DNA of 36,932 bases from Acidobacteriota bacterium (GTDB taxonomy: Bacteria > Acidobacteriota > Blastocatellia > Pyrinomonadales > Pyrinomonadaceae). This document shows positions 1-8,297 of this stretch, one piece after another. The notes under the pieces are model-generated. The model was not told the DNA's origin, searched no databases, and saw only the letters and a program-made list of their open reading frames with translations. The translations under genes were made by a program, and so were the position numbers. Where the stretch lies: positions 395-37,326 of the forward strand of contig JAFDVJ010000075.1 in the NCBI GenBank assembly GCA_018269075.1, written 5' to 3'. The stretch's first letter is position 1. Every line of letters starts with the position of its first letter.

Positions 1-485
<485 letters not shown>

Positions 486-487
486 TT

Positions 488-599
488 AACGCGAAGGCGC
501 GAAGGCGCGAAGATGCAGAGTTTTCAGGGTTTTGATCCATTCTTCAAAACATAGCCATAATCATCTCTGCGTCTTTGCGCCTTTGCGCCCTTGCGTTTC
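488..599. repeat. Inverted pair of 8-bp-period tandem repeats
   Basis: Left arm (488-520) repeats GCGAAGGC with 8-bp period; right arm (565-599) is its approximate complement (GCGCCTTT units). A ~45-bp unique core separates them. It sits between the stop of the lipoprotein gene and the 5' end of enolase. The same family recurs at 7326-7519. The arms contain no stop codon in any frame. Confidence 0.8.
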
Positions 600-600
600 A

Positions 601-1623
601 TTACTTCGTAAAACCGTAAATATCGTCCAGCCCGGCGAAGTAGATCTCGGTCTTCCCCGCCACGGCGATGCCGCTCGAATAACCGGTGTCGAGCGTCACG
701 GGCGCGCCGCCCGTTTTCGCGACGCGGCACAAAAGATCGGCCGTCAGACCGTCTTCGTTGAAAAAATAAACGTTCGCGTCGTCGATGACGAACGGCTTGA
801 GCGAGACCGGTTTGACGAGAACCGTCGCCGCGCCTCCCTGTTTCGAGATCTTTCGCAGCTCCCAGCGCGATTCGCCGGCGCCGCGAAAGCCGAAATAAAG
901 ATCGGTCGCGTCCTGCGAAAGCTCGTCGACGCCTTCCTTTTCCGACGCCTGAAAGACGGTCTCGACCGCGCCGCCCGCTTTCGCTTTTTTCAAAATGCTC
1001 GTCGGCGTCACCCAGTAAACGTATTTCTCGTCCGCGACGAGCGCGTGCGCGATCTTCTGCGCGTCGGCGAAGATCTCCGGCTTGCCGCCCTGCTTGGCGA
1101 CTGCGTAGACCGGCGCGGGCGGCGTCGGCGCGTCCGGCGAGTAATAACCGTGGTTCGCCCAGTAGATCTTCTCGCCGTCGACGACCAGATCGACGCCGAT
1201 GCCGACGTTTTCCGCGACGATCGTTTCCGGCTGGCCGCCGGTTTTCGAAACGCGCAGCAATTTGCCGCCGCCGTTCCAGTAAACGTATTTCTCGTCCTGC
1301 GCGAGCCCGCCGTTTTCCGCCTGCGGCATATTCTCGCCGTTGTCGAGCGTTTCGGCCGCGCCGGTCTTCAAATCGACTTTGCGAAGGCCGCTCATCCCGG
1401 CGTTCCGGTCGGCGATCGTCCCGCCGATCGTCGCGTAGGCGAATTTATCGTCCGTGACGAGGCCCGAGATATGAGACAGTTTCTGCTCTTTGCCGGCGAT
1501 CTTCCGGCTTTTCGGCCAGTCCGCCGCCTTTTTCTGCTCGCCCGCGCCGCTGCAGCCGAGAATCAGTGCCAGAAGCAGGATCGAAACGATCGCGAAACTG
1601 AAAGCATTGGCTGATTTTTTCAT
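601..1623 (-). CDS. Lipoprotein with beta-propeller-like repeats
   Basis: Predicted secreted lipoprotein of 340 residues, function unknown. I chose the ATG at 1623 (MKKSANAFSF), because it begins a classic signal peptide: two lysines, a hydrophobic stretch and the lipobox LILGC. An upstream in-frame ATG would add nine residues before it. The mature part contains about six or seven repeats of roughly 40 residues, each with a D-x-x-x-x-Y-W/F strand followed by L-R/K-x-x-K-x-GG and a short strand (for example DEKYVYWNGGGKLLRV and DEKYVYWVTPTSILKKAKAGG). This spacing fits a six- or seven-bladed beta-propeller as in DUF5050-type proteins. No catalytic motif is visible; a binding or envelope scaffold role is only a guess. 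Confidence 0.75.
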   Translation of the reverse strand: MKKSANAFSFAIVSILLLALILGCSGAGEQKKAADWPKSRKIAGKEQKLSHISGLVTDDKFAYATIGGTIADRNAGMSGLRKVDLKTGAAETLDNGENMPQAENGGLAQDEKYVYWNGGGKLLRVSKTGGQPETIVAENVGIGVDLVVDGEKIYWANHGYYSPDAPTPPAPVYAVAKQGGKPEIFADAQKIAHALVADEKYVYWVTPTSILKKAKAGGAVETVFQASEKEGVDELSQDATDLYFGFRGAGESRWELRKISKQGGAATVLVKPVSLKPFVIDDANVYFFNEDGLTADLLCRVAKTGGAPVTLDTGYSSGIAVAGKTEIYFAGLDDIYGFTK

Positions 1624-1691
1624 AAGATTGGCGGTTTCGTCCGAAATCAAAAGCGTTCAACTAAAATTTAACGTGAATCCGCCGGAAAAAC

Positions 1692-1724
1692 AAAAACGGC
1701 CGCAAAATATTCACGGTCGTTTTT
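1692..1724 (-). terminator. Probable rho-independent terminator
   Basis: AAAAACGGCCG and CGGTCGTTTTT form an 11-bp stem (one G-U type mismatch) around an 11-base loop, with T-runs on both strands. It lies 22 bases past the stop of the small gene at 1746-2108 and upstream of the lipoprotein gene, so it fits termination of minus-strand transcription. Confidence 0.65.
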
Positions 1725-1745
1725 GATTATGAGATCTTATTTCAG

Positions 1746-2108
1746 CTATTTCGAACGAAAGCTGACCGTCAGCTGGTTCGATAAATAATCTTCCGGCAAA
1801 CGGGCGCCGCCCGGCAAAACATTTTTGAGAACCGGGATGACCGCGTAAAAGTAGATATTTTCGACCGGGATTGCGTCGAGGTTTTTGGCCGGCGACTGAA
1901 AACTTGAAAGATAATCGGTCCAAATCAAATCGCTCAAATTGCTTTCGAATTCGACCGATCCATTCATCTTTAACCTTTGCGGCTTGATTTCGACGCCGGC
2001 CGCATAAAGCCGGCAAAGGTAGATCCCGGTTTTCGGACAATTTGAAAAATAAAGAAACAGCCGGCCGAGATCGGCGGTTTCAAGTATTTTCTTCGATTTG
2101 AGTTTCAT
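1746..2108 (-). CDS. Small protein of unknown function
   Basis: I do not recognise this 120-residue protein. It has no signal peptide or membrane segment and looks like a soluble mixed alpha/beta protein. The start (MKLKSKKILE) is backed by a GAAAGGAAAAG purine-rich ribosome binding site. Two cysteines (FSNCPKTGIYLCRLYAAG) could bind metal or form a disulfide, but a C-x7-C spacing is not diagnostic. It stands alone between a terminator-like hairpin downstream and the MITE-like repeat at 2139-2308, which sits immediately upstream and would lie within or next to its promoter. Base composition is more AT-rich than the flanking genes, which may indicate acquisition. Expression as a real gene is likely but not proven. 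Confidence 0.55.
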   Translation of the reverse strand: MKLKSKKILETADLGRLFLYFSNCPKTGIYLCRLYAAGVEIKPQRLKMNGSVEFESNLSDLIWTDYLSSFQSPAKNLDAIPVENIYFYAVIPVLKNVLPGGARLPEDYLSNQLTVSFRSK

Positions 2109-2138
2109 ATCAAGCTTTTCCTTTCTTCATTTATAATT

Positions 2139-2308
2139 AGTGACATAACTTATTGGAAAAAGCGGCGGTTTAGGTCGCGTTCGCTTTTTTGTTCTTCCAC
2201 TAAACACACTAAAACCACTAAATTTCTTTCGTGTTTTTAGTGTGTTTAGTGGATAGTTTATAGCTTTCTGCGGGTTTAACGCTCATTATTCCAACAAGTT
2301 TTGTCACA
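2139..2308. repeat. MITE-like element with terminal inverted repeats and hairpin core
   Basis: Ends GTGACATAACTTATTGGAA (2140-2158) and TTCCAACAAGTTTTGTCAC (2289-2307) are inverted repeats with two mismatches. Inside, 2197-2252 holds a second inverted repeat of CACTAAACACACTAAAA type with about 18-bp arms. Total about 170 bp, no coding capacity. It resembles the hairpin cores at 19056-19119, 21443-21499 and 25170-25225. It fills most of the gap between the genes at 1746 and 2362. Confidence 0.6.
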
Positions 2309-2361
2309 TAAGAAATGATTTCCCGAAAGGCGCTAAAGTTGCCCGGGCCGCGTTTTTTTTC

Positions 2362-2841
2362 TCAATCCGGCTTTTTAAAGCTCGCGAGCGCGAGCGCGAC
2401 GATGCCGAAAATGATCAGCAGGCCGCCGACCGGGACGAGAAAAACGAGCGCGTTCGGATCGGTTTCGGTATGTTTGACGCCGCCGAGCAGAAAGCCGAGC
2501 GGCATCAGGACGACGCCGAGCTGCACCGCCCGGACCACGAGTTTCGGCAGCGCGACGAGATTTTTCCGCAGATAGAGCCCGACGATCAGCAGGAACAGAC
2601 CGAGCACCGTGCCGTGCGTGTGCGCGAGCCGGAACAATTCGCGACGCACCGGGTCCTGCAGATAGGCGGGCGAGCGAAAGCCGATCAGCCCTTCGAGAAA
2701 CAGGCCGAACGCGAACCAGAACGCGAGACTGATCCACGCCTGCTGCGCGACGCGACGCGCCGTTTCGTCCGTCCCGCGCCCGTCTTCCGCCGGCTCGGCC
2801 GGTTCGATGGCGGCGTTTTCTTCCAATTTTGTTTTCGACAT
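2362..2841 (-). CDS. Four-helix membrane protein linked to multiheme cytochrome
   Basis: A 159-residue integral membrane protein starting at MSKTKLEENAAIEP; a longer in-frame start at 2916 would run into repeats and is less likely. After a charged, proline-rich N-terminal tail of about 45 residues there are four hydrophobic helices. Between helices 1 and 2 is RLAHTHGTVLG, whose two histidines at the membrane edge could ligate heme or metal. It follows the octaheme cytochrome gene in the same direction after 93 bases, so the two are probably co-transcribed. A role as membrane anchor or quinone/heme-binding partner of that cytochrome is inference from position and the histidines. I do not recognise a named family with confidence; a DUF2871-like relation is possible. 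Confidence 0.7.
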   Translation of the reverse strand: MSKTKLEENAAIEPAEPAEDGRGTDETARRVAQQAWISLAFWFAFGLFLEGLIGFRSPAYLQDPVRRELFRLAHTHGTVLGLFLLIVGLYLRKNLVALPKLVVRAVQLGVVLMPLGFLLGGVKHTETDPNALVFLVPVGGLLIIFGIVALALASFKKPD

Positions 2842-2880
2842 TTTTAACGTTTCAAGGGTTTTACTGGATTTTGGGGGTTT

Positions 2881-2928
2881 GGTCTTTGAAATCAAAAACC
2901 GAAGATCAAAGACCAAAGATCAAAGATC
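2881..2928. repeat. GATCAAA heptamer repeats
   Basis: Four 7-bp units GATCAAA / GACCAAA (2904-2928) preceded by an inverted single unit GGTCTTTGAAATC (2881). It fills the gap between the octaheme cytochrome stop and the 4-TM gene, so it is probably transcribed. It shows the same heptamer architecture as the other families in the window with a different sequence. Confidence 0.6.
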
Positions 2929-2934
2929 GAATAT

Positions 2935-4686
2935 TCATTCGCCGACTTCGATGTCGACGTCCTTGCGGACGGCGCGCAGGCGGTCGGCGACCTGTTTGAT
3001 TTCCTTTTGCCGGGCGGCGTCGATCGTTCCGAAAAACGGCGCGATCTGTTCGGCGCGCGCCTTCTGGTCGCCGAGATAATCGGGCTTGGCGAGCTCGCGG
3101 TGCGCGACCGCCAGCCCGTTGGCCGCGAAATAGCGGACGATCGGGTAATTGTCGCCGGCGAAGGCCTCGACGAGATACGGCGCGGCCCAATTCAGATCGC
3201 CTCTGCGCGTCATCGCGTCGGCCATCAGCGCGCGCACCAGCGCGTCGCCCGCGAACAATCCGCGGACGCCCTCGGCGACGTCGAACTGCGCGTCGGCCGA
3301 CGGCTGCGCGTTTTTGTATCTTTCCGGCCACAGCGTCTTCGCCTGCGCGATCGACCAGTTGACGGATTTATCGACGTGGCATTGATTGCAGGCGTTCGGC
3401 GAATTGTTGGCGGCGGTCGCCGCCGGATCGGGCACGGTGATCCGGTGCGTCGGGTGAAAGCTCATCACGCCGTAGACGACTTCCGGCATATGGCAGGCGT
3501 AGCAGCTGCTGCCGGTCGAATCGATCCGGTGCCCGGTATGCTTCGCGAGCACGCCGGCGTCCGCATAATTCTGATGACACTCCGTGCAGGCCTGATTCGT
3601 CCGTTTTTCCTCGGTGATGTTGCCGTTGACGTCGCCGCCGTGCAATTCGTGACAGCTCAGACAGTTGATCCGGCGGCCGGCCTGCGCCTTTGTGAAACAG
3701 GCCGAATCGGTCAGGCCCTGATACTCGTGCGCGGTCAGCCGCGGGCCGCCGTCGGCCCAGAAATGATTGGCGAACGAGGTGTTTCCGACCTGCGTGTCGG
3801 GCCGCACCGGCCGGTAAAACTGCGCGAGATCCTCGCCCGGATCGAACGGGTCGGCGACCATCACCTCGCGGATCCGGTCGAGCGGCTCGGGCACGCGCTG
3901 GCCGTGGCAGTGCGCGCAGATCATCATCGAGCGGTCGGTGTCGAGCTTGCGCGGGTTGACGATCTTCGTGTCGGCGCGCCCGTCGAAATTCCAGAGCGCC
4001 CGCGTGACCGGCGACGACGCGGCCTCGATATGCTCGGCGCCCTGCCCGTGACACGCGCCGCAGGCGATCCCCAATTCGGCGACCTCGGTTTTGGCGAGCT
4101 TCGTCTGGAAGCTGAAATTCGGCTGCGCCTTGACGTTGTGGCAGAAGACGCAGTTCGTGTCCCACTGCGTCGCGAGCCGGTTGAAATTGTCGTTGTCCGG
4201 GTAAAAGAACGAGCCGTTGAGGTTCATCCAGCGCTTCTGCATCAGGTCATAGGCGACCGGGAGCCGCGAATACTGGCCGTTTTTCTGGCCGACGTACTGC
4301 TCGATCCGCCGCGAGCCGATCGTCCGCTCGATCTTGACCGTCTCGCTGCGGCCTTCGGGCGTCGTGAAATTCATAAAAAACTGCCCGCCGCGCTTTTCCA
4401 TCCGCGCCTTGAAGCCGAGATATTCGAGCGTGTTGTTCTTTTCGAAATCGCCCTGCACCGTTCCGGGCCGCGCCTCCTGCGTCATCCGGCTGTGATAGGT
4501 GCGCCGCCACGAGGCGAAATGGTCCTCGTGACAGGCGAGACAGTTTTCGGATTTGACGTAATTTTCGTCGGGCTGGCCCTTGCGCGTCCCGACAAGCTGC
4601 GCGCGCATCGAAAAAACGGCGACGGCGACGGCAAAGCAGACAAAGCCGGTGAGCACGGCCGATTTGATGAGTAATTTATTGTCCAT
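2935..4686 (-). CDS. Octaheme c-type cytochrome
   Basis: A 583-residue periplasmic electron-transfer protein. Residues 8-30 form an uncleaved anchor or signal peptide. Eight CxxCH heme-binding motifs follow: CLACH (49-53), CVFCH, CGACH, CAHCH, CLSCH, CTECH, CYACH and CNQCH. Several extra histidines (for example TYHSR and FHPTHR) could serve as distal ligands. The last ~130 residues lack hemes and are helical, resembling HEAT/TPR-like tails seen on cytochrome c554-family proteins. The arrangement suits the octaheme cytochrome c554/DmsE-like superfamily; the physiological reaction (nitrogen compound reduction, or shuttling electrons to an outer acceptor) cannot be told from sequence. The 4-TM protein at 2362-2841 follows in the same direction. 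Confidence 0.9.
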   Translation of the reverse strand: MDNKLLIKSAVLTGFVCFAVAVAVFSMRAQLVGTRKGQPDENYVKSENCLACHEDHFASWRRTYHSRMTQEARPGTVQGDFEKNNTLEYLGFKARMEKRGGQFFMNFTTPEGRSETVKIERTIGSRRIEQYVGQKNGQYSRLPVAYDLMQKRWMNLNGSFFYPDNDNFNRLATQWDTNCVFCHNVKAQPNFSFQTKLAKTEVAELGIACGACHGQGAEHIEAASSPVTRALWNFDGRADTKIVNPRKLDTDRSMMICAHCHGQRVPEPLDRIREVMVADPFDPGEDLAQFYRPVRPDTQVGNTSFANHFWADGGPRLTAHEYQGLTDSACFTKAQAGRRINCLSCHELHGGDVNGNITEEKRTNQACTECHQNYADAGVLAKHTGHRIDSTGSSCYACHMPEVVYGVMSFHPTHRITVPDPAATAANNSPNACNQCHVDKSVNWSIAQAKTLWPERYKNAQPSADAQFDVAEGVRGLFAGDALVRALMADAMTRRGDLNWAAPYLVEAFAGDNYPIVRYFAANGLAVAHRELAKPDYLGDQKARAEQIAPFFGTIDAARQKEIKQVADRLRAVRKDVDIEVGE

Positions 4687-4756
4687 CGGAAAGCTCGTTC
4701 GGGGTTCGGTAAACTAGATTTTACGTGAAACGCCGCGAAAATGAAAACCGATTGGG

Positions 4757-5197
4757 GAGTCTTGAGTCTTGAGTCTTGAGTCTTGAGTCGGATTAAACGG
4801 TCGAACGCCCCGCCCGGAGTAGAAAACGGTCTTTGAAAGAATAAAATCCGAATAAAGCCGGCGGTGCCGGCGACAGAGAATAGCTACAGGCGCAAGCCTG
4901 TAGTCAGCCGGAACCAAAATTCGAGCCTGTTTACAGGCGGCAGAGTCTGTTCCGCCGGGAAATGGGCCAATGACAACGACGGGCGGCAATTATCGACGAA
5001 CGGGTTTCTTCTGTCGCCTGTAAACAGGCTCGGTTATTCGGGCGGCGCCTGTCTACAGGCTTGCGCCTGTAGCTATTTTCTGTCGCCGGCACCGCCGGCT
5101 TTTTAAGGATTTTATTTTTTTTAAGCCCTTTTCTCGTCCGATCCGGGCGATCGACCGTTCAATCCCACTTCAGACTCAAGACTCAAGACTTCAGACT
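4757..5197. repeat. Outer inverted pair of GAGTCTT heptamers around a large palindrome
   Basis: Left arm 4757-4789 is about five GAGTCTT units; right arm 5170-5197 is the complement (AAGACTC units). Together they enclose the large palindromic element at 4840-5120. The right arm stops a few bases before the stop codon of the CorC-family gene. The same heptamer family recurs at 12662-12766, 18974-19230 and 27387-27420. Confidence 0.75.
4840..5120. repeat. Large nested palindrome (REPIN/MITE-like)
   Basis: Outer arms 4857-4903 and 5053-5099 are near-perfect inverted repeats of 47 bp; each contains its own small palindrome CTACAGGCGCAAGCCTGTAG. Inner arms 4922-4944 and 5010-5032 form a second inverted pair around CCTGTTTACAGG. 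Weaker complementarity extends outward to about 4840 and 5120. Two head-to-head REP-like palindromes is the hallmark of REPIN elements moved by Y1 (RAYT) transposases, but no such enzyme is in this window. Short reading frames through it are artefacts of its GC-rich symmetry. It accounts for the whole gene-free gap between 4687 and 5204. Confidence 0.75.
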
Positions 5198-5204
5198 AAA
5201 AAAC

Positions 5205-6605
5205 TCAAGCCTGATTCCCCGTCGCGACCGGCACCGCGACCTTTTCCATTTTGACTTTTAAGATCCGCCGTTTATCGACCTTTTCGATCCGGAAGACGTG
5301 GCCGTTGAACGGGACGGTTTCGCCCTCGTTGAGGAGCTGGCCGGCTTCGGACATCAGAAAACCGGCGATCGTCGTGTAGCCTTCGGAAACCGGCAGGTTC
5401 ATTTCCAGCCGCTTGTTGAGATCGCGCACCGCGAGGCCGCCGTCGAGCAGGTAGCTGCCGTCGCCGGCCGGCTGGATCTGTTCGTTGACCTCCTCGTCGT
5501 GCTCGTCCGAGATGTCGCCGACGATCTCTTCCAAAAGGTCTTCGAGCGTGATGATGCCCTCGACGCCGCCGTGTTCGTCGACGACGAAGCCGAAGTGAAA
5601 CTTCTCGCGCTGCATCTGCCGCAGAACGTCCTCGAGCCGCGCCGTATCGACGACGTACATCGGTTTCTGGACGACCTTTTCGAGCTTGAACTGCTTTGGC
5701 CGCAGCATATACGGCATCAGGTCCTTGCTGTGGATAAAGCCGGCGATGTCGTCGAGCGAGCCGCGGTAGACGGGCATCCGCGAATAGCCGTGCTGGCGAA
5801 AGGCCTCGACGATCTCTTCGAGCGTGCAGCCGTCGGAAATCCCGACGATCTCCATCCGCGGGACCATCGCCTCGCGGACGGTCGTCTCGGAAAACTCGAA
5901 AACCTGGTTGATCAGGCGGCGCTCTTCCTTGTTCAGATGGCCGCTTTCCTCGGACAGCTTGACGAGCTGGCGAATCTCTTCCTCGGTGTAGACCGACGCG
6001 TGATCGAGCGACGATTTGAGCCCGATCGCCTTGCCGATCGCCGTCCCGGTCGCGTTAAAGACCCAGAGGACCGGCTTGAAGAGCTTCGCGAAGTATTCGA
6101 GCGGCCGCGACGCGAAGAGCGCGAAGGCTTCGGCTTTTTCGAGCGCGAACATCTTCGGCACGAGCTCGCCGAAGGTGACGTGCAGAAACGTGATGATCGT
6201 AAAGCTGATGACGATCGCCGCGCCGTGCGCGATGTAGGCGGCCGTGCCCTCGGTCGCGATTTGTTCGGCGAGCGGTTCGAGCAGCTTCGCGATCGTCGGT
6301 TCGCCGAGCCAGCCGAGCGCGAGCGACGAGAGCGTCACGCCCAATTGAACGGCCGAGATGAAAAGCGTCGGATTTTCGAGCAGCCGGAGCGCGGCGAGCG
6401 CCGATTTGCGGCCCTCGGCGGCCTGCGCCTCGACGCGCGTGCGGCGCACCGAGACGAGCGCGAACTCCGACGCGACGAAAAAGCCGTTCAGTCCGACGAT
6501 CAGAAAGATCAGAAGAAAATCGATTAAAATTTCGAGCCAGGTGATGGCAGCGGCCGGTTCGGCGGCCTGCAGAAAGAAAAGAAAACTACTCGCGGGATCG
6601 TCCAT
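5205..6605 (-). CDS. CNNM/CorC-family (HlyC/TlyC) transporter
   Basis: A 466-residue inner-membrane protein of the hemolysin C/CorB family, whose members are linked to Mg2+/Co2+ export. Residues 20-195 are the DUF21 domain with about four hydrophobic segments and the signature NGFFVASEFALVSVRRTR. Residues 205-345 form a CBS-domain pair (start MVPRMEIVGI; second part VVDTARLEDVL), likely binding adenine nucleotides. Residues 365-450 match the CorC_HlyC C-terminal domain (LDGGLAVRDLNKRL). Length and domain order are normal. The true substrate is not shown by sequence; the old name hemolysin is historical. It stands alone, preceded by a gap with no evident ribosome binding site. Confidence 0.9.
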   Translation of the reverse strand: MDDPASSFLFFLQAAEPAAAITWLEILIDFLLIFLIVGLNGFFVASEFALVSVRRTRVEAQAAEGRKSALAALRLLENPTLFISAVQLGVTLSSLALGWLGEPTIAKLLEPLAEQIATEGTAAYIAHGAAIVISFTIITFLHVTFGELVPKMFALEKAEAFALFASRPLEYFAKLFKPVLWVFNATGTAIGKAIGLKSSLDHASVYTEEEIRQLVKLSEESGHLNKEERRLINQVFEFSETTVREAMVPRMEIVGISDGCTLEEIVEAFRQHGYSRMPVYRGSLDDIAGFIHSKDLMPYMLRPKQFKLEKVVQKPMYVVDTARLEDVLRQMQREKFHFGFVVDEHGGVEGIITLEDLLEEIVGDISDEHDEEVNEQIQPAGDGSYLLDGGLAVRDLNKRLEMNLPVSEGYTTIAGFLMSEAGQLLNEGETVPFNGHVFRIEKVDKRRILKVKMEKVAVPVATGNQA

Positions 6606-6663
6606 TACAAAGTTCGTGGGAATTTTTTATATCGGTGGCGCCTCTATTTCGCGCCGGTTAATC

Positions 6664-6698
6664 TCCTAAAAAATGATTGCCGTTTTTGAAAAACGGCT
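6664..6698 (-). terminator. Possible terminator
   Basis: A perfect hairpin GCCGTTTTT-g-AAAAACGGC at 6679-6697 lies 28 bases past the stop of the Fe-S gene. Reading the minus strand, a T-rich run follows after five bases. The U-tract is offset, so function is uncertain. Confidence 0.45.
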
Positions 6699-6724
6699 TA
6701 ACGGGTTTCGATTATACCATAATT

Positions 6725-7315
6725 TTACGGGTTGAAAACTTCTTCGCGCAGGTCGAGCATTTCCCGGATCAGAAAACGGCACGCGCCGCAGCCGGTGCCG
6801 GCGTTCGAGAGCGCGCCGATTTCCTCGACTTCGGTCGCGCCGGTCTTTTCGATGAGCCGCTCGATCGTCTCTTCCGAAACGCCGAAACACGTGCAGATCA
6901 GGGCTTTTTCGCCGGCGAATTCTTCGAGCCGGCGGGCGCGGTAGTCGCGGAGCGCGGCCTCGAGCGCGTCATAAAACATTTCCGCGCAGTGGCGGCGCGC
7001 GGCCGGAAATTCGCCGAGCGCGGCTTCGATTTCCGCGCGCAGCCCGGCGCGGTTCAAACCGTGCAGCTCGGTCAGCCGCCGGCCGGCGAGATTTTCCGCC
7101 AAGACCTCGGCCGCCGCGATTGCGAAGCCGCAGCCGTTCGTCCGGTAGCGCGCGGCCCGGATCTCCTTCGTCGCCGGGTCGATCTCGAGATAAACGCCGG
7201 CGAACGAGCCGCAGACAATCCCCGCGCCCGTCCCGGCGGCGTCGGAATGCGCCGGGTTCCCGGCCCGCTGCGGCGCGGCGAAGCGCGCGTCGATCTTCGG
7301 CGGATAAATGCTCAC
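6725..7315 (-). CDS. NifU/IscU-like scaffold fused to BFD-type [2Fe-2S] domain
   Basis: A 196-residue protein with two iron-sulfur parts. Residues 25-125 are an IscU/NifU N-terminal domain with the three ligand cysteines in context: C35 (VCGSF), C62 (TNGCGFAIA) and H109-C110 (RRHCAEM). Residues 138-185 match a bacterioferritin-associated-ferredoxin-like [2Fe-2S] domain, CTCFGVSEETIERLI then TGCGACR (C141, C143, C176, C179). This is the N-terminal plus central arrangement of NifU without its C-terminal Nfu domain. Oddly, the conserved aspartate of the CGD motif is serine (S37); in IscU that aspartate promotes cluster transfer. A general Fe-S assembly or storage role is likely; nitrogen fixation is not implied, as no nif or isc gene is adjacent. 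Confidence 0.85.
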   Translation of the reverse strand: MSIYPPKIDARFAAPQRAGNPAHSDAAGTGAGIVCGSFAGVYLEIDPATKEIRAARYRTNGCGFAIAAAEVLAENLAGRRLTELHGLNRAGLRAEIEAALGEFPAARRHCAEMFYDALEAALRDYRARRLEEFAGEKALICTCFGVSEETIERLIEKTGATEVEEIGALSNAGTGCGACRFLIREMLDLREEVFNP

Positions 7316-7325
7316 GGTTTATTTT

Positions 7326-7519
7326 TAACGCAGAGGCGCGAAGACGCAAAGGCGCAAAGGATTTTTGGGCCGGCCTTCGTCGATGAAAAGATCGCGGCGT
7401 TTCGGAAAATTCCGTTATCGGCGGCAACAAAGGTCGCGCGCCCTTTCGGAAAATGCTCGGACCGCCGAATTACAGCCCCAAACCCCTTCGCGTCTTCGCG
7501 CCTTCGCGCCTCTGCGTTA
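7326..7519. repeat. Inverted pair of 8-bp-period repeats, long spacer
   Basis: Arms 7326-7360 and 7485-7519 are about 35-bp inverted repeats built of GCGAAGAC/GCAAAGGC-like octamers, both ending in AACGCAGAG at the outside. They enclose 124 bp without recognisable coding content. The element lies in the divergent gap between the NifU-like gene and the TlpA-like gene and would sit upstream of both promoters. Same family as 488-599. Confidence 0.75.
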
Positions 7520-7594
7520 AATAACCGCCTTTCGCCCGCAAAATCCGCTCCCGTTTTTACGCCTTCCGGGCGGTTTTCGTGTAAAATATTCGCG

Positions 7595-8179
7595 ATGAAA
7601 ACTTTTGCTTTTTTAACGGTGATCTTCGCTTTCTGCCTGTTCGCGGCGTGCCGGCCGGCGGCCGCGCCGATCTCGATCTCAAATAAACCCGTCTCGATCA
7701 ACGACGTGCCGGTCACCAACCAGCCGCTGCCGCCGACCAAGCCGCTCGAAGAGATGACGTGGTCGCTGATCGACGGCAAGACCAACGCCGACGGCGCGAC
7801 GGTCAGGCTCAAGGATCTGCAGGGCAAGGTCGTGATCCTCGATTTCTGGGCGACCTACTGCCCGCCGTGTCTCGAAGAAATCCCGCATCTCAAGGAGCTG
7901 CAGGCGAAATACGGCAGGGATAGGCTCGAAATCATCGGCCTCCACGTCGGCGGCGACGACGACCGGCCGAAGGTTCCGGCCTTCGTCGAAAAACTGAAGA
8001 TCGACTACCCGCTCGGCACGCCCGAAGACGAGCTCACGCGCTTTATCTTCGGCGAACGCGACGACATCCCGCAAACGGCGGTTTTCGACCGCCAGGGCAA
8101 GCTCGTCAAAAAAATCATCGGCTTCAGCCCCGACATCAAAAAGACGCTCGACGCGACCGTCGAGCAAACGATCAACTAG
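7595..8179 (+). CDS. TlpA-like thioredoxin-fold lipoprotein
   Basis: A 194-residue membrane-attached thiol:disulfide oxidoreductase. The ATG at 7595 is chosen because it begins a lipoprotein signal (MKTFAFLTVIFAFCLFAAC, lipid-modified C19); any upstream extension would run across the divergent Fe-S gene. Residues 52-190 are an AhpC/TSA-Redoxin-type thioredoxin fold with the active site WATYCPPC (C89, C92), a TlpA/ResA hallmark, and the cis-proline region DIPQTAVFD. Such proteins reduce apocytochrome c cysteines or protect periplasmic thiols, which would suit the heme-c-rich proteins in this window; that link is inference. A repeat element separates it from the co-directional rnz gene. Confidence 0.88.
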   Translation: MKTFAFLTVIFAFCLFAACRPAAAPISISNKPVSINDVPVTNQPLPPTKPLEEMTWSLIDGKTNADGATVRLKDLQGKVVILDFWATYCPPCLEEIPHLKELQAKYGRDRLEIIGLHVGGDDDRPKVPAFVEKLKIDYPLGTPEDELTRFIFGERDDIPQTAVFDRQGKLVKKIIGFSPDIKKTLDATVEQTIN

Positions 8180-8292
8180 ATTGCGGATTTCGGATTGCGG
8201 ATTTCGGATTGCTCGCAACCGAGACGCTTAGGTCTAACCTGAAACCTGCCAATTCAGACCAATCCGAAATCCGCAATCCGAAATCCGCAATC
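8180..8292. repeat. TTTCGGA-heptamer element, upstream of rnz
   Basis: Left arm (8182-8210) reads GCGGATTTCGGATT-type heptamers; right arm (8261-8291) is the complement (AATCCGAAATCCG). The core contains ACCTGAAACCTGC and TTCAGACC. The core matches, in opposite orientation, that of the element at 9214-9312. It begins one base after the tlpA-like stop codon and ends six bases before the rnz ATG. Confidence 0.85.
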
Positions 8293-8297
8293 GTCTT

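Noticed and set aside
3007..4674. Long plus-strand frame opposite the octaheme cytochrome
   Set aside because: Arginine/valine-rich antisense translation typical of GC-rich genes; the minus strand carries eight CxxCH motifs.
4864..5106. Short ORF within the large palindrome
   Set aside because: Explained by the palindrome itself; no ribosome binding site.
6677..7594. Long N-terminal extension of the TlpA-like protein
   Set aside because: It runs antisense over the NifU-like gene; the lipoprotein signal begins at 7595.
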